A stretch of 64,000 nt of DNA from Symsagittifera roscoffensis. Taxonomy: Eukaryota; Xenacoelomorpha; Acoela; Convolutidae. This document shows, piece after piece, positions 45,795 through 56,277 of the stretch. Below the pieces are notes generated by a model, which searched no databases, was not told where the DNA came from, and saw nothing but the letters and a program-made list of their open reading frames with translations. The stretch lies in NCBI RefSeq assembly GCF_963678635.1, contig NC_087062.1, positions 87,893,845-87,957,844 on the forward strand. The letters are read 5' to 3'. Within the stretch, counting starts at the first letter, position 1. Each line of letters starts with the position of its first letter. The position numbers and the translations under genes are program-made.

Positions 45795-45965
45795 GATCAA
45801 GTTAACGTCCTCCCCCAGATAGAACCTCCAGTTAAGATCCTCCATCCCAGCATTAATTTGCTAAGCGCTGCATCTAAAATGCTTGGTTCTGATTGGCTGA
45901 AAATTTCGAACTTAGAACCAAGTTAATATCCTCCCCCACAAACGGTTTTGGGGGATGTTAACTTG
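45795..45965 (-). repeat. Isolated relic of the 1.1 kb tandem-repeat unit
   Basis: Read on the minus strand it contains gaggatattaacttggttc, agccaatcagaacc and gatcttaactgg with G runs, the same order as the G-rich part of the array at 14509-19854. Confidence 0.6.
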
Positions 45966-46460
45966 GTCCCTGATAATATTGTGTTTTCATACGTATTTTC
46001 AGCTAATTTTTCGTAAGATGCTCCGAAGATTTTCATGTAATTTACTTGCAGTAACTGGAGCAATTATAGGCTTGTGGAACGTTGAGAGATTTGCCCTGAA
46101 ATTAGAAGATAAACTTCATTGAAGTTTATTTTGAAATTTTTTTTGGGCTTTTTTCTAGTTTCTCTGCCTCATTTGCGGTTCTTTTACATCCCTCCACGGC
46201 CTAAAGAAAAAAATAAAGCCGCATCACAATAGAAGTTTGCTACAGCGGGAAAGAGCCAAATTTGCATGTTCAAAATTATTCAATTTTTTGCCCTGGAATG
46301 TTATATAAGATATTTTTAGCGACCAAAATTATTTTAAATAGCGTTGAGGTAATAGTACTTAAACAAAATGCGTGGACTGGATAAACGCTGATTTCGGCAG
46401 TTTATGGCTGAATAAGTAATACACGTCACTCTGTTTCAGAAGTCGTTTTCCGTGTTTGCC

Positions 46461-46645
46461 ATGTTACTAGTATTTGTGTCATTTGCAATTATTGAGACAA
46501 CGCACAGTCACATTGTTGGGAGGACCATGACTGTCATGGACCTCGTACCATATGTGTGTGGGGTAAGTGCAAAGGTGGCTGCAGAAGCGACAACGTCTGT
46601 GACCCCGGTGGAAAATGCATTAATGGAAAATGTAGATGGAGTTGA
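46461..46645 (+). pseudogene. Third cysteine-rich secreted peptide locus, frameshifted
   Basis: After a ctctgtttcag acceptor-like site (ending about 46440), an ATG at 46461 opens a signal-peptide-like stretch (LLVFVSFAII). In another frame a run of eight cysteines spaced x5, x6, x4, x3, x5, x5, x4 follows to a TGA at 46643-46645. The first four intervals equal those of the 31326-31580 peptide, so it is a paralogue. Leader and cysteine part are out of frame by one base in this sequence, which may be a true lesion or an assembly error. Confidence 0.5.
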
Positions 46646-47620
46646 AGCGATCATTCCAATCTTGGCAATCCGATGAGGAATTTATTAGCCAAAAAACTGT
46701 GACTAGAAACTCAAATACATTTTATTTCATAACTTAAAATATTTTTTGCAAGTTTTCAAAGTAAGTTAGAGGTAATATTTTCAATAATTTATTATATCTT
46801 TCTTCAAAAATACCTTGATGTGAAGCTGAATGTTACCATGATTGGTACAACCAAAAACAAATATCTGATCTGCGAGCTGTTTTTTGCAATATTTTTCCCC
46901 AAATCTCAAAATTCGACCAAATAGGGTTAATTTATGTGTGAGAAATCTCCTATATTTATTCACGCCTAGAAAATTAAATTTAAAAATTAGAATGTTTCAA
47001 TTTTATCAAAAGAATTATCATTTTTTTCTACAAAAACTGCATTATTTTATTGTTCCGAGTTTCAAAGAAAACGAAATATCTATGCTTGATGTGGTTAATT
47101 TTCGGCGATCAAAATTGCTCAAAATTCCATTAGGCTAGCTAATCAGTCGTATTAATATCGTGCGACTCAAATTTTCACAATTGATCTTTGATTGACTATG
47201 TCCAAAACCCCCCAAAAACTATTCGACATAAATAAGGGGCAGTCGGAACTTTCAGGGCTTTACCCTCTACATGAGAAGTCTTGTTTCCTTGTACCTTGGT
47301 TTAATTTTCAAAGATTTCTTAATAACATACATTAGACGTGTTATTTTTTTGCTCCATGTTTTGAAAAGTATTTGGAAATTTTTTGTAACAATGTGCAAAA
47401 CCTCCCAAAAACTGTTCGATATAAAATAAAGGGAAGTCGGAACATTTAGGGCTTTGCCCTGCATAAGAGAAGTCTTGTTTCCTTGTACCTCGGTTTAATT
47501 TTTTAAAGATTTTTTTAAGAACATACATTCGACGTGTTATTTTTTGCTCCATGTTTTGAAAAGTGTTAGGCAATGTTTTTTCAATGTTTTGAAAAGTATT
47601 TTCAATGTTTTGAAAAGTAT
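46646..47620. other. Repeat-rich spacer
   Basis: Two copies of gaagtcttgtttccttgtacct with about 90 bp following lie at 47275 and 47469, each preceded by a cagtcgga/aagtcgga plus agggcttt motif (about 47241 and 47434). No gene seen. Confidence 0.5.
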
Positions 47621-49239
47621 CAGGCATATTGGTTACGTCTATGCTAAGCGAACCAGAGACGCTCAAAAAATTGAATATATTATAGATCAAGCTAACGCAT
47701 GGTTGAAATAATTTTGTTAAGCAAATTGTTAACCTTAAAAAACTACATAATCCGATTTGATAACGCTTGCTAGTCGCATGCGTAATAGATTACAGAAAAA
47801 AATAGGATTTTGGAAGAAGGCTGATGAAAGTTTTTTTTTAGTTTTCAGATATCAGTTTGCTTTTGGAAAACGTGCGCCGACAAAAATTAAGATGACAACC
47901 ACAATCCCAATCCCAGAAAGGGAGCTCCAAAATTTTTGAACAAGTTTAATTTAAAAAACTAATTACTACATAAGATGAAATTCGAGAGCTGCATTCCAAA
48001 ATGAGCATCTTAGCCTGCATGTGACTCTGTGCTCAATTCTTGTAGATTTTTAAGAAAGTTTTTTGCCAGAAAACAGCCTGGTTTCCGGTCACAAGCCAAA
48101 TGCTCTTGCAAGGGTAAAACAGGCATAAAATATTTTCAAATATTTTTTTTTTCAGAAAAAAAAAATCCATCGTTCTAGTTTTGAGAATGGAGTGAAATAT
48201 ACGGCGAAGCTTTGTCAAATCATGCTTTTAGCTTTTAGCTCGAACTTAGAAACAGTTTTCAATCTTGATTATTTTTGGTTAAAATATGGGGCTTTAGAAT
48301 AGCCATTTTATGATCAATAATGAGTCCCAAGTTTCCTGTTTTGTCAAAAATGGTTACTCAAAGTTCAAAATCAGTCAGAATAAGAAATTTATTTTTCTGT
48401 GTTGGTAAAGTTGACTTCTGAACGATCAAAGTAAGCCTTAAAAATCCCAAAGCATACAGAGTGCTACTTCTGTAAAAAAAGGGGGACAATGAAGCACTTT
48501 GGTTGTCTGGTTTTATGGGGAGGTTTGTCAACCTTGGGGAAAAAAAGCTCCACATGCAGTCTGTGTACAATTTTATCCGAGGGATGTCTAAGAAAACATA
48601 AAAACAATTGTAACAACTGTTATTTTCACATGCGAGATCAAAAATTTTAATGTAAAATTGATGATACTTTTTCTTGCTTTTCTCTACAAACTGATGCTTT
48701 AAGTCTTCCCTTAGTTGCAAAACCTATTAGATTAATTATAAACTTACCAAATAGTGACTTCCGTTTTCTTCCATATACGCACCAATAAGGGTCTGAGTAT
48801 TGTCACGCGTTTTTTATCGCCACAAAGTTATGTACCACGAAGCCGTACGAAATATATGTGAACTTTTTTGAAACTCCTTGAGTTGCAAATAACAGTGGTT
48901 TCTATCGCCAGCTTATAAATTTTGGAAATTTTCAAGTGTAGAGTATATTTTTCAGAAAACGCATCTAATTTTTTATTTTGCACAAACCTTTCCAATCATT
49001 ATTAGGTTAATAATTTTAGATATCCTTTCTGAACAAACCAGAGTCTTTTCAAAAACGAAATTTTACGTACTTTTCATTGATTAAAAAAAATTCAGTAAAT
49101 TATTTCGTACCTTTCGAACTAGAAGATAGATACTCCGCTTTGAATTTATTTGTTGAAATCAGATCTGATCTTTGATTTTTAGGACTGCCACAGATCTGAA
49201 ACATGTCCATTAAAAGCTCGCGCCTTTCTTAAAATAGCT
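47621..49239. repeat. Segmental duplication, copy A left block
   Basis: caggcatattggttacg at 47621 to ttaaaatagct at 49239 matches 51199-52813 in the same orientation with few differences. It contains exons b and c of the small hypothetical gene on the minus strand. Confidence 0.8.
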
Positions 49240-50603
49240 CTGCCTCAGAACTGCTATTTTTTTTACATTATATCTGATCAGACATAATTCAGGGCTGGTT
49301 CAAATTTGATTCAAATCTTATTCAGAGAAAAACAGGTTTGATCACTAAGACTCAATATTAGGAAATTTGTTAGCTAGAAAAGTTTTCAAAAATGTTCAAA
49401 AACGTGCAAAAGGGTGATTTTTTCATAGTTTTGAAGAAAACGACGGAAGATTTATATACTTGGTGTGACTTTTTCCGCTTGAAAGAGACTTTTTAAGTAG
49501 CCACTTCGTCGGTACTTACGGTATGGTCTGTATTCCACTCGCACCAGATTTATATTTCCCTGATTTTTACCGTTTTATAATGATGTAACGCTAGTCTTTA
49601 TGATGAAACTATCAATACTTTAGGATTTTGCCAAAATCATCCAATATTTTTTCTCGAAGTTGGACGGGGTGAGCAGGTTTTTCAGAATTTTGCTAAAATT
49701 GTTTTTGCTTTTGAAAATAATACCAAAATAATTTTGGGTGCCTCCTTTTTTTGGGGATTCGACCTCTCACTGTCCAAAAAGCTCTCCTTTGGTATTATTC
49801 TATGACATCTATTTTTGGCCGACCAACCCTAAAATTTTTCTGGAAGCATTTTTGGCGCCACTGTATCTTAAAAAAGAAACATCAAGTATCAGAGAAAAAT
49901 CCGACCTTTTCATGAAACACTTTCAAAACTTAGTTAGCTAGGTATTTTTTGATTGACAACATCTGATTGTGCTGAGTTTATTTTCCGATTACCAGAAACT
50001 TGCTCTCGGAACTTCAGTTCGAAATTAAAAGAAACAAAATACATTAGCTGCAATTTATTTTTCTTGGGTCACATTATTTAGAAGTTGTTGTTAGCGCTGA
50101 AAAGGGCGCAATAGTTGAAAAGTATTTTGTTGTATCTAAAGCGAAATTGTTAGAAATAGTTGCAACCTTGAAAAACTTCAATGGTCAACAACGTTACTTT
50201 CGATTTATATAGAATTTTTGACACGATTTTTTGCGCGCTGCAATAAGTAAAAAACTGAAGTCTAAACTGAAGCTTTAAGTCAAAAACCTTTGCTCAGATT
50301 CGTTGAACAAAAAAACAAAAACACTGCCTCAGCTATTCAGAGAATTGCCAAAAATTAGAACAACCAAAACTAATTCGATGACGCAATTCATTTATTACAC
50401 AATATTTTGTACGCGATAGCTTTTTTATCTTATAAATTACGACTTACTTCATAGATTGTAATTTGAGTTTCAGCACTTGATATGCTTTCGATCACTTTTT
50501 CAAACGTATGTGTTTTCCTTATGTTTGAAATTTTCCCAAGCAATTTGCTGAATTCATATACAAGTAAATCTTCAACTGAGTAAATCATACGTCGGACTCG
50601 CAT
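48647..50603 (-). CDS. Small hypothetical gene, copy A (exons a, b, tentative c)
   Basis: Exon a 50603-50448 starts with ATG and encodes 52 residues (MIYSVEDLLVYEFSKLLGK and onward) up to a GAA GTAAGT donor, phase 0. Exon b 48792-48748 (45 nt, phase 0-0, TLIGAYMEENGSHYL) lies between ACTCAG and GTAAGT. A possible exon c (48709-48647) follows after ctaag, but its acceptor is weak. I do not recognise the protein. Support comes from the matching phases and from conservation of both consensus donors in copy B; much of that could simply reflect recent duplication. Confidence 0.3.
49240..50276. other. Segment present only in copy A of the segmental duplication
   Basis: About 1.04 kb with a fragment of the hAT-like MITE of 12459-12845 at about 49738-49875 (gggattcgacc, tttttggccgacc, aaaatttttct, tttggcgcca). 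The extra sequence is either an insertion in copy A or a deletion in copy B. Confidence 0.5.
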
Positions 50604-51198
50604 CTCGTGCACGCTTTCAGATTATCCTTAGGTAAAAAGATTTTTGTTAAATTTTTGTATCCATTCTAAAGTAGATCAGGATTTACAGAAGCGCCATAGA
50701 GTAAAACTCTTTACAGTATAAATGGCTCAACAAAAATTTTCTAGAGTTGCAACAGAGTTTTAATTTTGAACAACAATTTGAATTCATACATCTGTCCTGC
50801 TGAATAAATTAAACTCGCCTTCTGTTTCAATAAATGCGACTTGTAGGTTAATTCAACATCCAAAGTAAGGAAGAAGTTTTAATTTTTTTTCTTTCACACG
50901 ACGCAAAATTAGGACATTAAAACAATATAAGTGGAAACCATATTGACAGAAAGACAATTTTTGAGTGAAGAAACCAAAAAAAAATGGAAAAGTTACAAGG
51001 CCAGGGGCTATGGATTTACAAAATACAGAAGTAAATCAAAAACACTTTTTTTACATAGCCCAAAAAAAGTTCTTTATATGGCAACTCAGCAGTATACCAT
51101 AGACAGACACACAATAGGTAAGCAATTTTCATGACGGGAACTTTTTTTAGAAAACAAACAGGTCCTTGCTTGATGTGAGCTTAAAACCTTCGACTTCC

Positions 51199-53190
51199 CA
51201 GGCATATTGGTTACGTCTATGCTAAGCGAACCAGAGACGCTTAAAAAATTGAATACATTATAGATCAAGCTAACGAATGGTTCAAACAATTTATTTAAGC
51301 AAATTGTTAACCTTAAAAAACTACATAATCCGATTTGATAACGCTTGCTAGTCGCATGCGTAATAGATTACAGAAAAAAAATTAGGATTTTGGAAGTAGG
51401 CTGATGAAAGTTTTTTTTAGTTTTCAGATACCATAGTTTGCTTTTGCAAAACGTGCGCCGACAAAAATTAAGACGACAACCACAATCCCAAACCAGAAAA
51501 GGAGCTCCAACATTTTTCAACAAGTTTAATTTAAGAAACTAATTACCACATAAGATGAAACTCGAGAGCTGCATTCCAAAATGAGCATCTTAGCCTGCAT
51601 GTTACTATGTGCTCAATCTTGTAGATTTTTAAGAAAGTTGTTCGCCAGAAAACAGCATGGTTTCCGGTCACAAGCCAAATGTTCTTGCAAGGGTAAAACA
51701 GGCATAAAATCTTTCCAAATATTTTTTTTCAGAAAAAAATCCATCGTTCTAGTTTTGAGAATAGAGTGAAATATACAGCGAAACCTTGTCAAAACATGCT
51801 GTAGTGGTGAACTGTTTTAGCTCGAAACAGTTTTCAATCTTGATTATTTTTGGTTAAAAGATGGGGCTTTAAAATAGCCATTTTATGATCAATAATGAGT
51901 CCCAAGTTTCCTGTTTTGTCAAAAATGGTTACTCAAAGTTCAAAATCAGTCAGAATAAGAAATTTATTTTTCTGTGTTGGTAAAGTTGACTTCTGAACGA
52001 TCAAAGTAAGCCCTAAAAAATCCCAAAGCATACAGAGTGCTACTTCTGTAAAAAAAGGGGGACAATGAAGCACTTTGGTTGTCTGGTTTTATGGGGAGGT
52101 TTGTCAACCTTGGGGAAAAAAGCTCCACATGCAGTCTGTGTACAATTTTATCCGAGGGATGTCTAAGAAAACATAAAAACAATTGTAACAACTGTTATTT
52201 TCACATGCGAGATCAAAAATTTTAATGTAAAATTGATGATACTTTTTCTTGCTTTTCTCTACAAACTGATGCTTTAAGTCTTCCCTTAGTTGCAAAACCT
52301 ATTAGATTAATTATAAACTTACCAAATAGTGACTTCCGTTTTCTTCCATATACGCACCAATAAGGGTCTGAGTATTGTCACGCGTTTTTTATCGCCACAA
52401 AGTTATGTACCACGAAGCCGTACGAAATATATGTGAACTTTTTTGAAACTCCTTGAGTTGCAATTAACAGTGGTTTCTATCGCCAGCTTACAAATTTTGG
52501 AAATTTTCATGTGTAGAGTATATTTTTCAGAAAACGCATCTAATTTTCTATTTTGCACGAACCTTTCCAATCATTATTAGGTTAATAATTTTAAATATCC
52601 TTTCTGAACAAACCAGAGTCTTTTCACAAACGAAATTTTACGCACTTTTCATTGATTAAAAAAATTTCAGTAAACTTTTTTGTACCTTTCGAACTAGAAG
52701 ATAGATACTCCGCTTTTAGTTTTTTATATTGAAATTAGATCTGATCTTTAATTTTAGGACTGCCACAGATCTGAAACATGTCTATTAAAAGCTCGCACCT
52801 TTTTTAAAATAGCTTCAAAATAGGATCTACTCGCATCAAAAAGGCAGTCTTAAGTTTAAAAAATTTGTTCAGATTTGCTGGCCGAAAAAAAAAACAAAAC
52901 ACTGTCTCAGCTATCCAGAGAATTGCTAAAAATTAGAACAGTCACAACTAATTCAATGGCGCAAATCATGTATTTCACAATATTTTGCACGCGATAGCTT
53001 TTTTATCTCATAAACTATGACTTACTTCATAGATTGTAATTTGAATTTCAGGACTTGATATGCTTTCGATCACTTTTTCAACCGTATGTGTTTTCCTAAC
53101 GTATGAAATTTTCCTGAGCAAATTGCTGAATTCATATACAAGTAAATCTTCAACTGAGTAAATCATAAGTAGAACTCGCATCTCGTGCAT
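51199..53190. repeat. Segmental duplication, copy B (uninterrupted)
   Basis: It matches 47621-49239 (as 51199-52813) and 50277-50610 (as 52850-53190). In copy A the two blocks are separated by about 1.04 kb that is absent here. Confidence 0.8.
52323..53181 (-). CDS. Small hypothetical gene, copy B (exons a, b)
   Basis: Exon a 53181-53026 and exon b 52367-52323 repeat the copy A structure with both GTAAGT donors intact. Exon a keeps its full 52-codon frame but differs at about nine amino acids from copy A (for example RR to LL near the start). No known domain. Confidence 0.3.
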
Positions 53191-55470
53191 AATTATAATT
53201 TTTTATATCATTTATGCGAAACCAATTTGAACGCTTGAGATGTAGTAAAAACACTGACAGATCATATTTTGAGGCCATCGTTCCCCTTAAGATCATTAAA
53301 AACTGCTATGCAGCATCCACTGTTGACTTATCTTTTGGTATCTAAATCGATTTTTCAAAATTACAGCGAGTTTGGACCAGAAATTGAGTTACTCTTTAGG
53401 TAAGTACAGTTTCGATAACTTTAGACAACAGATCAATGTTGGTCTGAAATTTGTGCACTCAATTTCCACTCCCGCTTGAAAAAAAGGTGAAACTTAAGCT
53501 TCATTTAGAAGTTTGGGGATACACTGAATCGTGAAGCATCCATTTGTGAATTGCGCCAACGAATACAATTGATTGGCCTATTCTCAAATTGTTTTCCTTA
53601 TTGAGGTTTTCGGTGCCTGCTGATGTTTTCATGCGCAAACGCAACTTTCAGATCATATAAAGCATTTTTCGTTTCGTTCATTAGTTTCAATTAGCACCAT
53701 GGTTGCTTGAACGGGCTGCTCGGTTGAGAGGCTCGAAGGCCTGCTGGGTTTTTACTAGGTTTCCTGCGTACAACAACCAAAACTGTGTCAGTCATTATCA
53801 TCAGAACAGTTTCCGTCTGTTTTGATTTTTTAATTTTCATCAAACATATCAATTCAAGTTTTTTATTTGTTAAAACTGATCTCCAGTTGGTTTTCCTGAT
53901 TATATTTTTTGCTGTGATGATCTCATGCTTCCATTTTTGTCGATATTTTGTTCCAGGAGTTTTTTTTTTGTTTGGCTCTGTTTCGTTTTGCCTAATTTGT
54001 TATCCAGTTATCTGTATGGTTAGTTTTATTTCTCTAAAAGTTTGCAAGGGTATAACTTCAACCAGTGGTTGTTTTATGGAACTGAAACACTTAATCTATT
54101 GAATCTCTTTAAGGATGAACTCTTTTCGTTGGAACGATAAAATTTCAGGTCTAGGCACGTATAGTTATCGTTCGATTTAGTAATTGGTCAATAAATTTTT
54201 CTCCCTGACTAAGATCTGCGACCCTATATTTGTTCTTACCGAATTTTGAGTTAAATTAGACAGGTGGATAGTAGATTTTTAACAACTGGGCACGCTTGTC
54301 ATTGCATTCAATTATGCGATCGTTTTGCAAACGTATTTTTAAAAGTATTTCCGTTACACCAGGTTTTGGTTACAGCAAGGAGGACCGGTTTGTCTTTTCT
54401 CTCACTGACTAAAAAATCGAAGTATAGAAAGTTTTTGCGAAGTGATCTGATGTTTTATCATTTTTTGAAAAAAAAATCAGCTGGTCTCTTCTCTTTTTTT
54501 CCTTTTTTTTCATCTGAGCAGTCTGGCTTTATTTTTCAATATTATTTTCAAAATTGATTTTTTTTGTTCCGAAATATGTTCAACTGTTCTTTTGACTATA
54601 ATGGGTCGAAATCAACCTCTAAGGGATGTTAATTGGCCACAAAAAATTATCGAAATCAAACACTTCCCATTCAAATGATCTTTTTACTGTTACTTTATTT
54701 TCAATGGATCGCGTAATGGCACCCAAACTGAAAACTTGAAACTTTTGTACCACAATTACAAATATTCATTTGATTCAATCGCGGAATCGCAAGAAAAATT
54801 AGAGTATTTAAGTGCAATTTTTCCTTGGAAACAGATTGATCAACAAAATTTGGCTCAGGTGGTGGCTGAAAGAAACAAAAAAAGTGATCAAGAGATTGAC
54901 AGCACAAAGCTACTACCATAATAGTCAGAGGAGCTAGTACCATAACAGTCGAGAGGAGCGGAAACAAAGCAAAACAACTCAATGACTAAGTGAGAAACGA
55001 CACAAACAATTTTTCTACCTGCAGGTTTTTAAACTTTTCATACAGGGCGTCCTATACGACTGAATGAGCGTCAAAATAGAAAAAATATTCTAATACTAAA
55101 TTGTCTTCCAATACTTACTTAGCACTGGAAATGGGTTCTCTTCTAAACATAAAATTTTGAAAATAAATTTCGTGAAGATTTAAATTGTTTTGCAACTAAG
55201 GAAAGATTCAAAATTTAAATGAAAGGTATTTATATTGCACAGAGAAGCAAGTTTTAATTATTCTTTTTATCTATAAATAAACTATCAGTTTAACTGTAAT
55301 TTCAAACTTTTAAGTAAGTTTCTACTTATCAGTGAGAGCTATAAAGACGTTTGAAAGTCCATAAAGAAGAGCACCAAAATAAAATTCAAGTCAGGTTGAG
55401 TTTTTTTGTTTCAAACATCAAATGAGTCGAGTAATAAAAAAAGGTTTGCTGGCTTATTTTACCAATCGGT
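53191..55470. other. Spacer between the segmental duplication and the zinc-finger gene
   Basis: Mostly T-rich sequence. A plus-strand open frame that reads through 54695-54921 ends NKKSDQEIDSTKLLP and has gene-like composition (EKLEYLSAIFPWKQIDQQNL). Without a clear acceptor I leave it as a possible terminal exon only. The long hydrophobic open stretch at 53785-54102 reflects T richness. The right end should contain the 3' untranslated region of the minus-strand zinc-finger gene. Confidence 0.4.
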
Positions 55471-56277
55471 TTATCGAACTTCTAAAAGTGAGCTTTCATT
55501 ATGAGTAGAGATTTCGTCGTTCTCAGAATACTCCATCGACGATTCCACAATTTCGTTCAACTCAGTCACAAACGAAATTTCGTCGCAATGTTCATTTTCG
55601 AGGTGATTTTTTAAACTTTCCACAACATCCGTATCAAAATTGCATATTTGACAATGTAGTGATCCGGTTGTTACATCTGATGTGTCGATTTCGGTCTCAG
55701 GTTCGCTTTTCACTTCTTGCAGGTGTTTAACTGATGAGTCATTCACGTGTAGCTTTACATGTTCGCGAACTTGACTTTTCCTGGAAAACATTTTACCGCA
55801 TTTCGGACACAAGTAGGGCTTAATACCCGCATGATGCAATCTCAAATGCTCCTTCAGATTATCTTTTCGGCTGAAATGGTTTCGGCAAATTGGGCACGAG
55901 TAAGTTTTTTGACCATTTTTCACTCTAGTCGGAAATCGGGTTCTGTAGAACTCAGTCGGCGGCGACAATGTTCTCGGTGGACACCGAGGAGAGGACGTGT
56001 CAGGTGCTGACTTGACTCCACCTGTCAACAGTCGGTCATCAGTTGATGATGGACGCTGTTTTAGGACAACCCTGGCGTCTTCAGACTGGTTTGATAGGGG
56101 GTTGGAATAAGACATGGGCAGGGGGGACTGGTTTGTGTCATTGGGTGTGAAATATAAAAGAGGCTTAGAGTGAATCTGCAGCTTGTGGTGTTCCAACTCG
56201 GCTCCGAAGAAGAAAGATTGCGGACAATGTTGACATGTGTGCGGCTTTTGAATGTTCTTGTGGTTGACTACGTGCAT
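55471..56277 (-). CDS. Oaz: Oaz-like last coding exon with four fingers
   Basis: Acceptor CTTGTTTAG, then 268 codons to the stop. Fingers start at CQHCPQSFFF, CPICRNHF, CPKCGKMF and CQICNFDT, with a Pro/Ser-rich linker between the first and second. The tail is acidic (ESSMEYSENDEIS). Confidence 0.88.
   Translation of the reverse strand: MHVVNHKNIQKPHTCQHCPQSFFFGAELEHHKLQIHSKPLLYFTPNDTNQSPLPMSYSNPLSNQSEDARVVLKQRPSSTDDRLLTGGVKSAPDTSSPRCPPRTLSPPTEFYRTRFPTRVKNGQKTYSCPICRNHFSRKDNLKEHLRLHHAGIKPYLCPKCGKMFSRKSQVREHVKLHVNDSSVKHLQEVKSEPETEIDTSDVTTGSLHCQICNFDTDVVESLKNHLENEHCDEISFVTELNEIVESSMEYSENDEISTHNESSLLEVR

Noticed and set aside
48358-48720. 120-residue minus-strand open frame
   Set aside because: Broken by a frameshift in the duplicate copy (51964-52295) and overlaps splice signals of the small hypothetical gene in another frame.
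51581-51769. 62-residue frame with signal-peptide-like start MSILACMLLCAQSC
   Set aside because: The sister copy near 48000 has a stop within the first codons and no polyadenylation or splice evidence exists, so I did not call a gene.
53785-54102. 105-residue hydrophobic plus-strand open frame
   Set aside because: Starts with GTG, follows a T-rich stretch and has no splice context; hydrophobicity is explained by TTT codons.
54701-54982. 93-residue minus-strand frame opposite the possible plus-strand exon
   Set aside because: Non-ATG start and low-complexity hydrophobic content; the plus-strand frame is more gene-like, though itself uncertain.
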